A stretch of 64,000 nucleotides of DNA from Sanguinoderma infundibulare (lineage: Eukaryota > Basidiomycota > Agaricomycetes > Polyporales > Polyporaceae): assembly GCA_032821775.1 (NCBI GenBank), contig JAVLRN010000001.1:2976001-3040000 (forward strand), given 5' to 3'. The notes beneath the pieces are model-generated. The model saw only the letters and a list, made by a program, of their open reading frames with translations, ran no database searches and was not told the origin of the DNA. Below, piece by piece: positions 33,091-42,765 of the stretch. The first letter of the stretch is position 1. Every line of letters begins with the position of its first letter. The translations under genes were made by a program, and so were the position numbers.

Positions 33091-33668
33091 GGTGGTTGTT
33101 GATAAGAAGAGACCGGGACCGCGGAGCTCCGAGCCATTTTAGTAGACGTTTGGCCACGGGCTCACAATTAAACTCAGAGCTGCAGCCTCCGAGAAGCCCA
33201 CAGCCACACCTGTCGGCCCGTTGTGGGCACTGACGTCATCCGACATCTCGCAGAACGTTGCTCCAGCAATGCCATAATATTTCAGTGAACGAAGGCGAAT
33301 CGGGATGCAAATAATCAACGATGAGCAGTAGCGAGTGTGATCATGAAGAGCCAATACAGGATAGGGTTCGAGGAGATAGGAGTATTAGTGAAAGCAGAAG
33401 TGCATATGGACGGAATAACGATGGCGAGCAGTGGGTACTTATGCGATACTGTACAATGATGTGCGTGGGACATGTGGTGAACGACGATGAGCAACGTCAA
33501 GCGTGAGTGAGCAGAATAAGCAAGCAGTGGGGTCATGATGACGATCAGCCTGGGACACTTTGAGGCAGCGGCCCAGAAGGATGCGCGACGAAAGGCACGA
33601 GAACTGTGACGGGCGTGAGCACTTCAAGACATTGCGCGCAGAGAAGGCAAACAACGCACCTGGCCAAA
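33091..33668. other. intergenic, no gene seen
   Basis: Spacer of 578 bp between the WW-gene start and the stop of the next minus-strand gene. Short open frames only. It includes the WW-gene promoter; no TATA or repeat stands out. Confidence 0.35.
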
Positions 33669-34654
33669 TTAGTGGATCTTCGCCTTCTTTCCCCTTCGCG
33701 CGTTCGCGCGACCCGTCACGCCTTCGACGATCCCAGCCCCTTGCTTCCGAGCCCCACCATTTCCCCGTCCGACGCCGTTGTTCCTCGCGTTCTTCCGGCC
33801 GCCCTTCTTCGCCAGCGGCGAAGTCTCCTGGGGCTGAGAGGGAGACGTGGCGTCGGACGCCTGAAGAACGGGGATCTCCTCCGGTTTGAAGCCCCACCCG
33901 AGGAGCATCTCGCGTGTGCCTTCGGGTTTAAACCACATGGTATTGGGGTCGGGAGGGGAAGGCGGCCACGTCTGCTGCTTTTGCTGCTTGTACCGGTTGT
34001 CCTCAGCCCTGCCCATGGCGGAGTAGTGGACCAAGTTGAAACCGTCGTCGTGGGGAAGGAAAGAGTCGCCCTCGTACCATGTTCCGGGGACACCGTTCCA
34101 CTCGCCCTCCTCGCCACCTTCGTCCTCCTCTGCCTCTTCGTCGCCGCCGCATTTCGCCTCCTCAACCTTCTGCGCCTCACCCGTGTACCACCCGTCGACC
34201 CAGTCCTGATACTTCTTGTTGAAGTCGTCGATGAACGAATCCATGGACTTCATGGGCTCGCCGCGCTCGTCCGCGGCGATGTTATCGCGCCAGTAGACGA
34301 TAAACTCCTGGGCACGATCCACTGGGTAGGATTGCTCCCACGCGTTCGATCCCTCTGGCAGTGGTATTGGGCCCCAATCACAAGGGGGGTTGTAGTTCCA
34401 GTCGTTATGGATCTTCTCCTGGACCTTCTCCAGGTGCTTGGCATTCTCTCGTTCGTGGCGAAGAGCAGCAGCGACCTTCATCGCCTGGCCCTTCGTACGG
34501 CCTGGCGGGAGACACAGCTTGCAGAAGTATTGATTCGCCCTACCCTTGACTGGCGCAAACTCTACGCACGGAGGCTTCAGCCACCGATGGTTGGGACCGA
34601 GATGACACAGGGCTCACCATCTGGGTTGATGAATGGAGAGGGAGTGTGGGACAT
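33669..34654 (-). CDS. conserved fungal protein with C2H2-like zinc site and basic tail
   Basis: Two exons joined by a 57-nt intron; the ATG at 34654 starts MSHTPSPFINPD, then EFAPVKGRANQYFCKLCLPP. The CKLC pair followed by LRHERENAKH gives a C-x2-C...H-x6-H arrangement, which may be an atypical zinc finger of the type found in RNA-related proteins. The middle is acidic (about 34090-34170: EEAEEDEGGEEGEW) with Trp-rich segments (WVDGWYTGEAQ, QQTWPPSPPDPNTMW), and the C-terminus is basic and Gly/Arg/Asn-rich (KKGGRKNARNN, GRANARRGKKAKIH), suggesting nucleic-acid binding or nucleolar location. About 308 residues. I do not recognise a named family. The Cys/His pattern, acidic middle and basic tail are what I see; the nucleic-acid role is inference. 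Confidence 0.72.
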
Positions 34655-35100
34655 CGTTGAAAGAGACAGGTAGGCAATCCAGAGGTTGCGAGAAGGGAAC
34701 GGTCCTGGTAGCCGTAGCAGAGGAAGTGGAGGTAGGGGAGCAAGGTGGCCTATAAGCGACTGCCAGTCCTTTGTCTATGCAGCAGCCACTGCTTAAATCA
34801 CGCTCATCAGCGGATCTCACAGCAGATCTCTCTTGATCAGCCAGCTCCTATTGGCTCCGAGGGTCTTAATCTAGGCGCTCAACGCCGATGGCATCCTCTG
34901 GCCTCAGCAGCGAATCGCTCAGAGATTCCTTGCCGCGGTCAATAAACTTCGCAGAATCATCCAGAACGCAGCCAACGGCGCACTACCCCGGAGTATGCGA
35001 ACAAGATTACAATTATGGTTCAATGTTCCCAGAAAGACTAACACCGGCACGAATTGCAGCATGTGAACCAGTCAAATGGCGAAGCACGGAACATCCACTA
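34655..35100. other. intergenic, no gene seen
   Basis: Spacer between two minus-strand genes: the 5' region of the zinc-site protein gene and the 3' flank of the LCCL gene. The short open frames have no motif. Nothing else recognised. Confidence 0.35.
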
Positions 35101-37303
35101 TTACGACGGTCCAGGCAATGGATCTACCCACGTCCCGTTCGGGTACAGAGTGGCTGCCATGGTGAAGTCTCCGGCAGTTCCGTCGCTCGTGAACTGTTTC
35201 AGAGAAAGCAATACATTATCAGCATCTTCGTAGGCGAATGTGCCGACCGGCCAACACAACAAGGCACTCAGGCCCGAAGAATTGAGAAACACCCACCGCG
35301 AGTCTGAAGAAGTGCGTGATCCCAGGCTGCAGTGCGGCCAGAGAATAGTTGAGCGCGGTGCCAACGAACCGCTCAACGTCGTCGACCAAAAGGGCAAAGC
35401 CGTCCCAGTCCTCGCCAGCCGGGAGCGCGTTCCAGAAGATAGTTTGGTTCTGGAGCGGGATGGAAGCGTTATAGCTCGTCGCATTCGTCGAGAACGCGGG
35501 TAGGTCCGAGCCAAGGGGCGCATCGCGCCGCAGCTGCAGAGTCAGAGGATTGGGCAATCAGCAATCCGCATATGTTTGTACCGCAGCGAGAAGGGAGCTC
35601 GGGAACTCACATCGTCGGGAGTCTGGAGGATGGAATCGAAACCGAACGCGGCAACTCCGTTCAAGAACATTCCGAGCAAGAACCCTTGATAGATCGCGGA
35701 CAGCCGGGTGGGGAAGCCGGTCCCAGGCATGAGAGCGATCGCAATAATATAGTGGTGAATGCGAAGCTCGAGCCCTGGGAACTGTGAGATAACAAGGATC
35801 ACTAGGCCACCCACGATGTACCACCCTAGATAATGCGGCAGCCATCCGGTCTTCCTGATCACCCGCACCTGGTTGATCACAATGACGAGGAGGATGAGAA
35901 TGATAATGATAAGGGCGGTGAGCCCGCCAGAGCGTTGGGTGATGTCGGAGGCGGTGAGCCGGTCGATGGGGATCTTGTCCATCGTGAGATTTGTGAGGAC
36001 ACCGACCCAGTAAGGTCCGAGATACCACACAGAAGCTTCGATAGGGGCTTTCCTGAAGGCCGGCATGGTGAACCGGAAGGCGACGCGCCAGAAGGCGTAC
36101 GCGACGAAGAGTGTGGGAAGGAATTGCTGGAAAGCTTCATCGAGAGGAGGGGGGCTAGCCATGGGCTGAGAGAAGAGAGTGACATGCCAGAAGCCGATGC
36201 ATACCAGGCACCAGTACGCAACGATGGCTTTGGGTCGGAGGACGAGGAAGATGAGAGCGGTGATGAGAACGTTGAAGGCGAGAGCTTCGTCGCGGAGGTC
36301 CGAACAGCTACGCAAGATCGTGGTGGGGAAGAATCGGAACGAGAGTGGGAATACGGACGGGAAGCCGATGGATGACAAACCGTTGGCGGTAAGGGGAAGG
36401 TAATTCGTGAAGTTTCCGACGAGCTCTAGGGTGGCACAACCGCCTCTGCGGTCGCTGACGAGGCCTCTGTTGAGATCAGCAGGACAGTTGAGAAGGACTG
36501 CCGAGGAACCGAGAAGAACAGACTCACGCTTGCACTGCTGCGGCACAGATGAACGTGTCTCCTCGATACGTATGGTTCGCATCTCCACCACCGACGATGA
36601 GCGGCACGAAATCGACCTGTTCGTTGCCCACTGTCCGGGGGTTCTGCAGCACAACGGAGCTGCATTGCGCGGGGCACCGGAAGTCGAACGTCGAGTTACT
36701 AAATGGCATACAGTCCGACCCATCCAGTCCGCATCCGTCCAGCGCGGCCCAGTAAGTTGCCGTGCATCCGATGAAGGCATCCTCGGGCGTCAGGAAGGAC
36801 TGCGCGCGCGAGAAGAAGGCGAAACCGATGATGTAGCCAGCCGCGAGAATGACGAAAAGCCATGGGTTGGTGAGAGGACGGGTTACACGGATGAGTGCAG
36901 GTTCGAGCGCAACGGTGTAGTGCTTGCGGCCGGTGTAGACATTGAAGTTGAGCCAAGGGGTAGGATCTGCCGTGACACTGTTCTAGAACGGTGCTGTCAT
37001 GTGCAAAGAGATCGGCTCTTACGAACCTGGCAGGTCCACTTTAGGACGAGGCCCTCGGATGTAAAGCCACACACGCTCCAGCCGAGGATACTTCGCCACG
37101 AACGTCCTCCAACGGCTCCTCCATGACCGTCCTGTTGAAATTTGCAGTGAAGGGGGTCTCTGCGCTTCTAGCTCGACGCTGCTTGGTGGTGTGTACTTGA
37201 CAGGGTGTCCGGAGTCGTCGAATGTAGTAGTGGCTGACCGCGCGACATTTGTTAAGGGAGAGGAAGCTTCAGATCTTGCACTCGATGTCGATGGTTCCGC
37301 CAT
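35101..37303 (-). CDS. LCCL-domain multi-pass membrane protein
   Basis: A fungal membrane protein with a lumenal or extracellular LCCL module. The ATG at 37303 (MAEPSTSSARSEASS) opens a Ser/Pro-rich cytosolic N-terminus, then the block WRTFVAKYPRLERVWLYIRG. After DPTPWLNFNVYTGRKHYT comes a first TM segment (PWLFVILAAGYIIGFAFF), then the LCCL domain at about 36540-36720: CTATYWAALDGCGLDGSDC, FDFRCPAQCSSV, YRGDTFICAAAVQAG, with the expected Cys residues. The C-terminal half has about seven more hydrophobic helices (ALAFNVLITALIFLVLRP, ALIIIILILLVIVINQVRV, WYIVGGLVILVISQFPG and others). Potential N-glycosylation sites cluster in LCCL and the last loop (SYNASIPLQNQTIFWN). About 660 residues, ending VDPLPGPS. 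Function of the fungal family is unknown. Confidence 0.85.
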
Positions 37304-37944
37304 CCCATGTGATTATTTATGACTTTTTAGCAAGGAACGGGAGTGAGGTCAACGGCCAGTGTCAAAGAGGCGGCATGAACAGGGGGTGGCATGAGGGGAG
37401 AAGTGAAAGCGCGCTGACTGTATAAAACTCAAGAGTATTCTTGGACTTCCCACCATCTCGGGCGCAGCGCTATTGATGGGACCATTGTCCGTCGCGCAGT
37501 CGCGGCCGTGTCGTCGTTCTATTTTCTGGATGCTCTTTGGTGTGAGCAACTTGGGCGTGCTTGCATTGCGTGTCGCCGTATTCAACGGCACCTCCCACGA
37601 TCGATCCATCGTCCGATCTGTCTGTCTCTCTGGAGTACAGAGTTTAAATGACATTTTGTCTCGATATCGATCGCATGGCCAGCCTACACATATCGTCTTA
37701 ATTCACGTGTGTTCTACGCTCGGAACGCCATTAAGCAGACAGATGGAAAGTTGCATCCGTCCTCCGTACATTTGTGCGACATAGGGTGCAGTAGCATCGA
37801 CGATGATGTCGCCGCATGCTGAGCTCCTTGGGAGTAGATTCATGTGATAGGCCAAGCGGCATCTCAGGCCATGCCATGCATCCTTCATAAAGGGCATCGC
37901 CCAAGCTAGTTTCCCCCACCACAACCTTCGCACACTTGACGACC
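37304..37944. promoter_or_regulatory. divergent 5' region
   Basis: A 641-bp interval between the LCCL-gene start (-) and the next gene start (+). ATTATTTATGAC just upstream of the LCCL start is AT-rich and may act as a TATA-like element. No gene or repeat recognised. Confidence 0.4.
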
Positions 37945-38678
37945 ATGGCCGCCCCCGCCGAAATGACCAGCCGCGACATTGGCGGGAAGTACATTATGGT
38001 TAGACCCATCCTTGTTTCGATTCCGTAGAGCATCAGGCTAAAAATACGTTCAGAACAAGACACTCTCCGATGATAATGACGAGATCCTCCGTCTCCAGGG
38101 CGTCGGGTGGATGACCCGCAAAGCTATCTCACTGGCCACCTTGTATCTCGACATCAAGCACTTCACCGAGGACGGCGTCGAGAACATCGAGGTTGACCAA
38201 ACCATCACCGGCGGCATCAAGGGCACCAACGAGCATCGCCGACTCGACTGGGTCGAACGTTCGCACGAGGACCATGTCTTCGGCCCCGTGCTTTCCAAGA
38301 GCAACCGCCTCACCCTCGACGAGATTGAGCACGAGCATCTGAAGAAGGACTGGTTGGAGGAGTCTTTCGTTGATGGGAAGATCATCTACACTCGTGCAAC
38401 CAGTGATACCGCGAAGAGTGGCAGGAAGTGGACTGCAGAACAGGTGGGTCTCGACCCATGTGACCCCTTGCGATCCAAGAACGTGCTGACGCACTATTTC
38501 AGGTCTGGGGCTTCGAGCACGTCAATGGCGAGAAGCGTTACACCCGGCACGTCTACTTCACTGGCCCGAATGGAGAGGTCATCCAGAACCGTCTGGTGTA
38601 CGATTACCGTGAGTACACATCGAGCCTCCAGACGCTGCGCCCCGATCTTACCCATCGCCAACAGAGGGCCCTTTGTAG
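37945..38678 (+). CDS. conserved fungal protein of unknown function, lipocalin-like
   Basis: Exons start at 37945 (MAAPAEMTSRDIGGKYIM), about 38055 (NKTLSDDNDEILRLQGVGWM), 38503 (VWGFEHVNGEKRYTRHVYFT) and 38665. The order of blocks RDIGGKYIMNKTLSDD, LRLQGVGWMTRKAIS, QTITGGIKGTNEHRRLDW, DHVFGPVLSKS, VWGFEHVNGEKRY and RLVYDY matches a small protein family widespread in Asco- and Basidiomycota. The repeated strands with G-x-G and FGP turns suggest a single beta-barrel (lipocalin or fatty-acid-binding-like), but that is inference. The last intron (donor C|GTGAGT, acceptor CAACAG) leaves only QGPL and a stop at 38676-38678. Without it the frame runs on in sequence that does not look coding. Product is about 190 residues. 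No catalytic motif seen. Confidence 0.75.
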
Positions 38679-38795
38679 AGTATTATCGCAAGATTGTATT
38701 TGTGCTCGCTGTTTACTACAATCGACGATGTAAGAGACGGTGTAAGATACTTCTTGGCGACGATGTACAAACAATGGCATACCTATCTTGTACAT

Positions 38796-39425
38796 TTAAT
38801 CCATCTTCCGAGGAAAGACGGTCATAATCTTCCAAACTGCATCCTTGCCACGTTCCCAGGCCTGCGGACCTCTGCTCTCCTCCCCTCCAAACTCGACCAT
38901 TACGCCGTCCTTGGTCCACTCGCACCAGATGCCTATCGAGCCCGACGAAGGCCCTGCACCTCCGCCTTTCCGATCCGGCTCGCCTAATGTCGACACGAAG
39001 TCCTTGCCCGTCGTCTCGGGGGTCATGCTGAAGGAACTGGGGCGCTCCTTGCCTTGGATCGTGGCGAGGCTGAGAGTGATCGGGGAGATAGAGTAAGACG
39101 TGTATGGTGACTTGGTCGCGCGAGACGCGTTCGCCCCGGCCGTGGGTGGCGGAATGTTGTAGATATCGACTCCGTCCAGGACAAGTGCCTTGTCCCGCAC
39201 GTCTTCCAGCTTCAGCCCAGGCTTTGGCACGTAGCCATCGACGGGTTTGAAGAGCAGACTGATCCCGAGAGGGTAGTAGTTGAAGTAGACGGCATCGGAG
39301 TAGGACTTGATCTCAGGCGCAGTAGCGTCGGGCTTCGACACCTTCTCGGCGAGCGCAGAGATATGTGCGACGAGGCTCGGAGAGTTTGGCCTGAGACCGA
39401 AGAGGTGCTGGATGTCGCTGGCCAT
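38796..39425 (-). CDS. conserved fungal protein of unknown function
   Basis: A single-exon gene of 209 codons from the ATG at 39425 (MASDIQHLFGLRPNSPSLV). An in-frame upstream ATG at 39752 exists, but the added part overlaps the divergent seipin gene and looks non-coding. Recognisable points are SYSDAVYFNYYPLGISLLF and DIYNIPPP in the first half, a Thr/Ser-rich middle, and GKDFVSTLGEPDRKGGGAG followed by IGIWCEWTKDGVMVEFGG towards the C-terminus, which reads like the end of a beta-rich enzyme-like fold. I do not recognise a named domain. It shares a 156-bp promoter with seipin. Confidence 0.72.
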   Translation of the reverse strand: MASDIQHLFGLRPNSPSLVAHISALAEKVSKPDATAPEIKSYSDAVYFNYYPLGISLLFKPVDGYVPKPGLKLEDVRDKALVLDGVDIYNIPPPTAGANASRATKSPYTSYSISPITLSLATIQGKERPSSFSMTPETTGKDFVSTLGEPDRKGGGAGPSSGSIGIWCEWTKDGVMVEFGGEESRGPQAWERGKDAVWKIMTVFPRKMD

Positions 39426-39581
39426 GATGGCGGCAGGAGGGTGCTGGGAATCACGTGGGAGCGCAATGACATCAGAACGCGAGTCCCGCGCCGCGTCCCA
39501 GTCAAATCCGCGTCCGCGTTCCGCTGTTCGCCTCGACCGTCGTCGTCTCCTTTCCCCCTCGCATGCCTCTCCGCTGGTACG
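39426..39581. promoter_or_regulatory. short bidirectional promoter with CACGTG
   Basis: Only 156 bp separate the divergent ATGs of the 209-residue protein (39425, -) and seipin (39582, +). A palindromic CACGTG lies at 39452-39457, the core E-box bound by bHLH factors (in fungi, Ino2/4-, Cbf1- and SREBP-like proteins). TGACATCA, a CRE-like element, follows at about 39467. No TATA box. Confidence 0.55.
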
Positions 39582-40965
39582 ATGGACCGCGCAAAGAAAG
39601 AACAGGCACCTGAAGACCGCGAGCAGCTGCGCAGGCAGGTCGCGGACGATACCCGCGGCATCCTCAGTTACTTGTGGCCCTTCCGCCCTATCCAGCTCTT
39701 CATCGACCTCCTTTGGGCTGTCGCCCGTCTCTTCTCCCCGCTCGCGCCCCATCTCGTACCGCTAGCTGTGTTCTCAGTCACCCTTCCTCTCATAATCCTC
39801 CTCTCCATTGGCTCTGGATTCCTCGTTTGGAAGAATATCGCGGTCAGTTGGGAAACCGAGGTCTTCCTTCAGTATGGGTGAGTGCGGATGCTCGTCTCAT
39901 GCATATATGCGTCTTCCTGAAGACGTGGTCTACCTCTTACAGCGATGGAGGGATGCCGCACGCGGAAGTCGCGTTGTGGAAGGTACTCCCAAACCAGCCA
40001 TACGACATCTCTATACACCTCGTCGTGCCCACTAACGAGGCCAACGTCGCCCTCGGTAACTTCATGGCCAGTCTCACGCTAACCAGTCCGTCAAACAGTA
40101 CTATTGTTGAAGTGCGCAAGCCGGTACGTGGCATTTCGTTCTCGTCGTCGTTTCTTGCCGGAGGTCCTGAGTCTGGCGATCTTACAGGCGATTGTTCTGC
40201 CACAGTACCTCACCCCGTGGTCATACCTGTACAATAGGCCTGGGACGGTCGACCTTGACATCCTCATGCTCCAAGACTTCACGCTGGGCACCAGTCGCGC
40301 GACGGCGATAGTAGAACTTGGACGCCGAGACCAGTGGAAGACCCTCGGCGAGGGGCATGGGCGCGAGCTCGCAGTGTTGTCAACCTCCATCCGAGGGGCT
40401 GTCAGATATCACGGCATTCGGTGAGTATCTTTGTGGAGTGCGTGGTACAATGGAATGCGACTAATGCGTGCGTTTTGTGCAGTGGCCTCATCTCGCATTT
40501 CCCTCTCCTTTCCGCCCTCGCGGCCTCCGGATTGTTCTTCTTCATCATGTTCATTGGACTGGTCGCGTGTCTTATGCCGGCCGTCGAATGGCACTTCCCC
40601 TCTGAGCCAGAAGAACCGCGTCCGCTGGAGCCTGGAGAGAAGCCTCGCAGGCGACCGCGGTCCCATCGTTCTGAGCGGAGCGAGAGCAAAGGTCGTCCGA
40701 AAACTCCTACGACGGGTAAAAGAGTGGACCCTAGTACCTCTCGCTCAAGACAGTCCGTGAGTAGATCCGTGTATCTTGTGGACATTTGTTAACTGTTCTT
40801 TCACCGTAGAGGGATTCCGACATTAAGACGGAAGCAGATGATGATTGGGACGCGACTTCGTACCAGAGTGCGACAGCTATTGGCACAACTGCGACCCCAT
40901 TCAAAGATGCCACGATTCGCAGGCGACTTTCGCGACCTCCGGAGGGCGACGTCTTTGAGACATAG
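39582..40965 (+). CDS. seipin
   Basis: Endoplasmic reticulum protein that organises lipid droplet biogenesis. The ATG at 39582 (MDRAKKEQAPEDREQLRRQV) precedes a first TM helix (VPLAVFSVTLPLIILLSIG). The lumenal beta-sandwich follows: WETEVFLQYG, then DGGMPHAEVAL, PYDISIHLVVPTNEANVALG and NFMASLTL, which is the core seipin block. Then AIVLPQYLTPWSYLYNRPG and VDLDILMLQDF. The second TM helix is in the exon from about 40483 (LSALAASGLFFFIMFIGLVA). The cytosolic C-terminus is long, Pro/Arg/Ser-rich and then acidic (KTEADDDWDATSYQS), ending FET at 40965. The hairpin-like topology and conserved lumenal core support the call strongly. About 380 residues; fungal seipins vary mostly in this tail. Confidence 0.9.
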
Positions 40966-41224
40966 ATTCCCGTGTGCCTGTCCGCTCGGTTGTCCGAACA
41001 TGTGGATGATTCGGGTCACATTGTCCTGTACCCGTTGTACAGCATGCATACCCTCTTTAGAAAAATAATCTCGTGGCTACCACAGGCCTTACTTGCTCGA
41101 TGCGGGTGTTTTTAGGCGAGTTCGCGATGCCAGGTATCATTGATCGGGAGCAACTAAATAATACAACCGTAAGTGTCTCCAATATTCCCAAGTGAGAGTG
41201 TAAGTCGAATATACAGTGAACTCC

Positions 41225-42434
41225 TTAAACTTCCTTCTTGTCTTCCGTAGCAGCAGTTTCCGTCTCAACAGCAGGCCCTGCCTCTACCACCTTCACCGGC
41301 GCTGGCTCCTCCACTTTCGCGGCCTCCTCCGGCTTCGCAGGTCCTTCTAGATCCACTTTCACCTCGGACTTAACTGCGGGCACCTTCGATTCGGACTCTT
41401 GAACATTTTCAGTTGCTGCCGCAGGTGTTTCTCCCTTCGTGGGCTCGGCCGGCTTCTCGACCACAGGCTCGTCCTTTGCCGCTTCTTCGGAAGGAGGCAC
41501 TTCTTTGGGAGCAGCGACTTCTTCCTTGGCTGCGGCAGGAGGAGCTGCGGGTTCCTTGTTCGCCGAGCCGTCGTCGCCAGCGAGACCCTTGACGAGGTCC
41601 TCCGCGTCCGCCCCAGTCAAGCCAAGCTCCTTGACGAGTGCCTCCAGGTCGTACTCGGTGACGTCCACGCCGTGCAGGCTCGAATCTCCAAGCATATCCC
41701 CCGCGTCAACCTCACCCTCGCGACGGGGAATCTTGGCCTTGGTGGGAGAAGGTAGTGGGGAGACGTGCTCGGGGTTCATTTGCGCGGGGACGTACGCGCC
41801 CGGAACGCCGACGGGGGCGGCGTGGAGGAGGGGCCTGTCCTCCTCGAGAGGGTTCCATTCATCGTTGAGACGCAGGAACTGGTCGAGCTCGTTGAACTCC
41901 ACGGCTTCTTCGCTGAGCAAGAGAGCGCCACTGTCAGCCACGGGGCGGCATGGTATGGAGGCGGAGGGCTATACGCACAACTCCTCGAACGTCTGCGGGG
42001 GCGAACGCAACGGTAAGCCCGGGGTTCTGTGCGGATGCGATTGCCGCAGCGGCGAGGGGTGGGATGGGTGGGATGTACGTGCTTACCCCAGGGAACTCGC
42101 CGCCAATGAGGAGGCCGGGCAGCTGCTGCTTGTCTGCGCGCACGTCCAAGTCAGCTCCCGCCCCTGGTCGAATTTATGACAAGGGCGAGTACTAGCCTAA
42201 TGGGGCTTTCCTCCTCCAGAGCTTCTTGGCATTCTCGTCCGAGGCGAGATCGTAGGATGTGAACTGGACCTTCTTGACCTGCAAGACACGCAGGATATAT
42301 TCTGGGCAGCGGTCGTAATGGCTAAGCCATTGTAGCAATGCCAATCAATGGATGGCAGACGCACCTTGGCGCTTCCTGAGCGCGGGCTGAGAGGCGATGG
42401 TGGTGAGGAAAACCTGGATCGGTGGGTGAGGCAT
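41225..42434 (-). CDS. SH3BGR-like thioredoxin-fold protein with acidic tail
   Basis: Residues 1-90 form a small thioredoxin-like fold related to SH3-binding glutamic-acid-rich proteins and glutaredoxin, without the CxxC. Exons from the ATG at 42434: PIQVFLTTIASQPALRKRQ, EYILRVLQVKKVQFTSYDL to KKLWRRKAPL, a short exon (from 42133) with DKQQLPGLLIGGEFPG, a 14-nt exon (41992-41979) giving TFEEF, and the long last exon starting EEAVEFNELDQFLRLNDEW. The cis-Pro (LPGLLIGGEFPG) and the final helix (FEEAVEFNELDQFL) are the usual marks. The remaining roughly 240 residues are disordered, rich in Ala, Pro, Glu and Val with many Lys-Glu pairs, ending ATEDKKEV. One intron (42196-42134, 63 nt) has a GC donor. 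Function not known; thioredoxin-fold adaptor is the best guess. Confidence 0.8.
42134..42196 (-). other. GC-AG intron with weak donor in the SH3BGR-like gene
   Basis: The donor reads TTAG|GCTAGT, weaker than the usual GCAAGT, with a GCTGAC branch site and a GCGCAG acceptor. It is required to join KKLWRRKAPL to DKQQLPGLL in frame; the nearest GT (GTACTC) gives a stop. Confidence 0.65.
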
Positions 42435-42765
42435 GGTTGTGTGGTAGGTGACGATTGAGAGAGTCGTCGACAGCCGAGGTCTTGAGGCGTCGGGGCGGGG
42501 CGCCCGTGGCGGATCAGCGTGGCCGACGGGTGAGAGTCAATGGGCGTCTGCGTTACCCCACATGATCCTCGTCTCCGGAGCTCATTCCACGCGCCCACAC
42601 CCAGCGACGGCAGCGAGAGGCCCAGCCGACGCGCCCCTGCACCGGAAGGCCGGCGGAAGGAGATATATACCTTCCCTGTGAACCTCCTTGCCCTCGTCTC
42701 CCATACCTTGAATCTCGCTCAGTGCATTCGGTTCAACTGCTCTATCTCTGACATCATCATATATC
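42435..42765. promoter_or_regulatory. divergent promoter with TATA element
   Basis: A 331-bp interval between the SH3BGR-like gene (-) and the dehydrogenase gene (+). ATATATA at 42663-42669 lies about 100 bp before the dehydrogenase ATG and is a good TATA candidate. Nothing comparable is seen on the other side. Confidence 0.5.

Noticed and set aside
33606..34673. 355-codon plus-strand open frame
   Set aside because: Antisense to the zinc-site protein gene and Leu/Arg/Val-rich as expected for a mirror frame; the minus-strand exons have a splice-consistent start and better codon bias.
36407..37126. 239-codon plus-strand open frame
   Set aside because: Antisense to the LCCL-domain exon, which has conserved cysteines on the minus strand.
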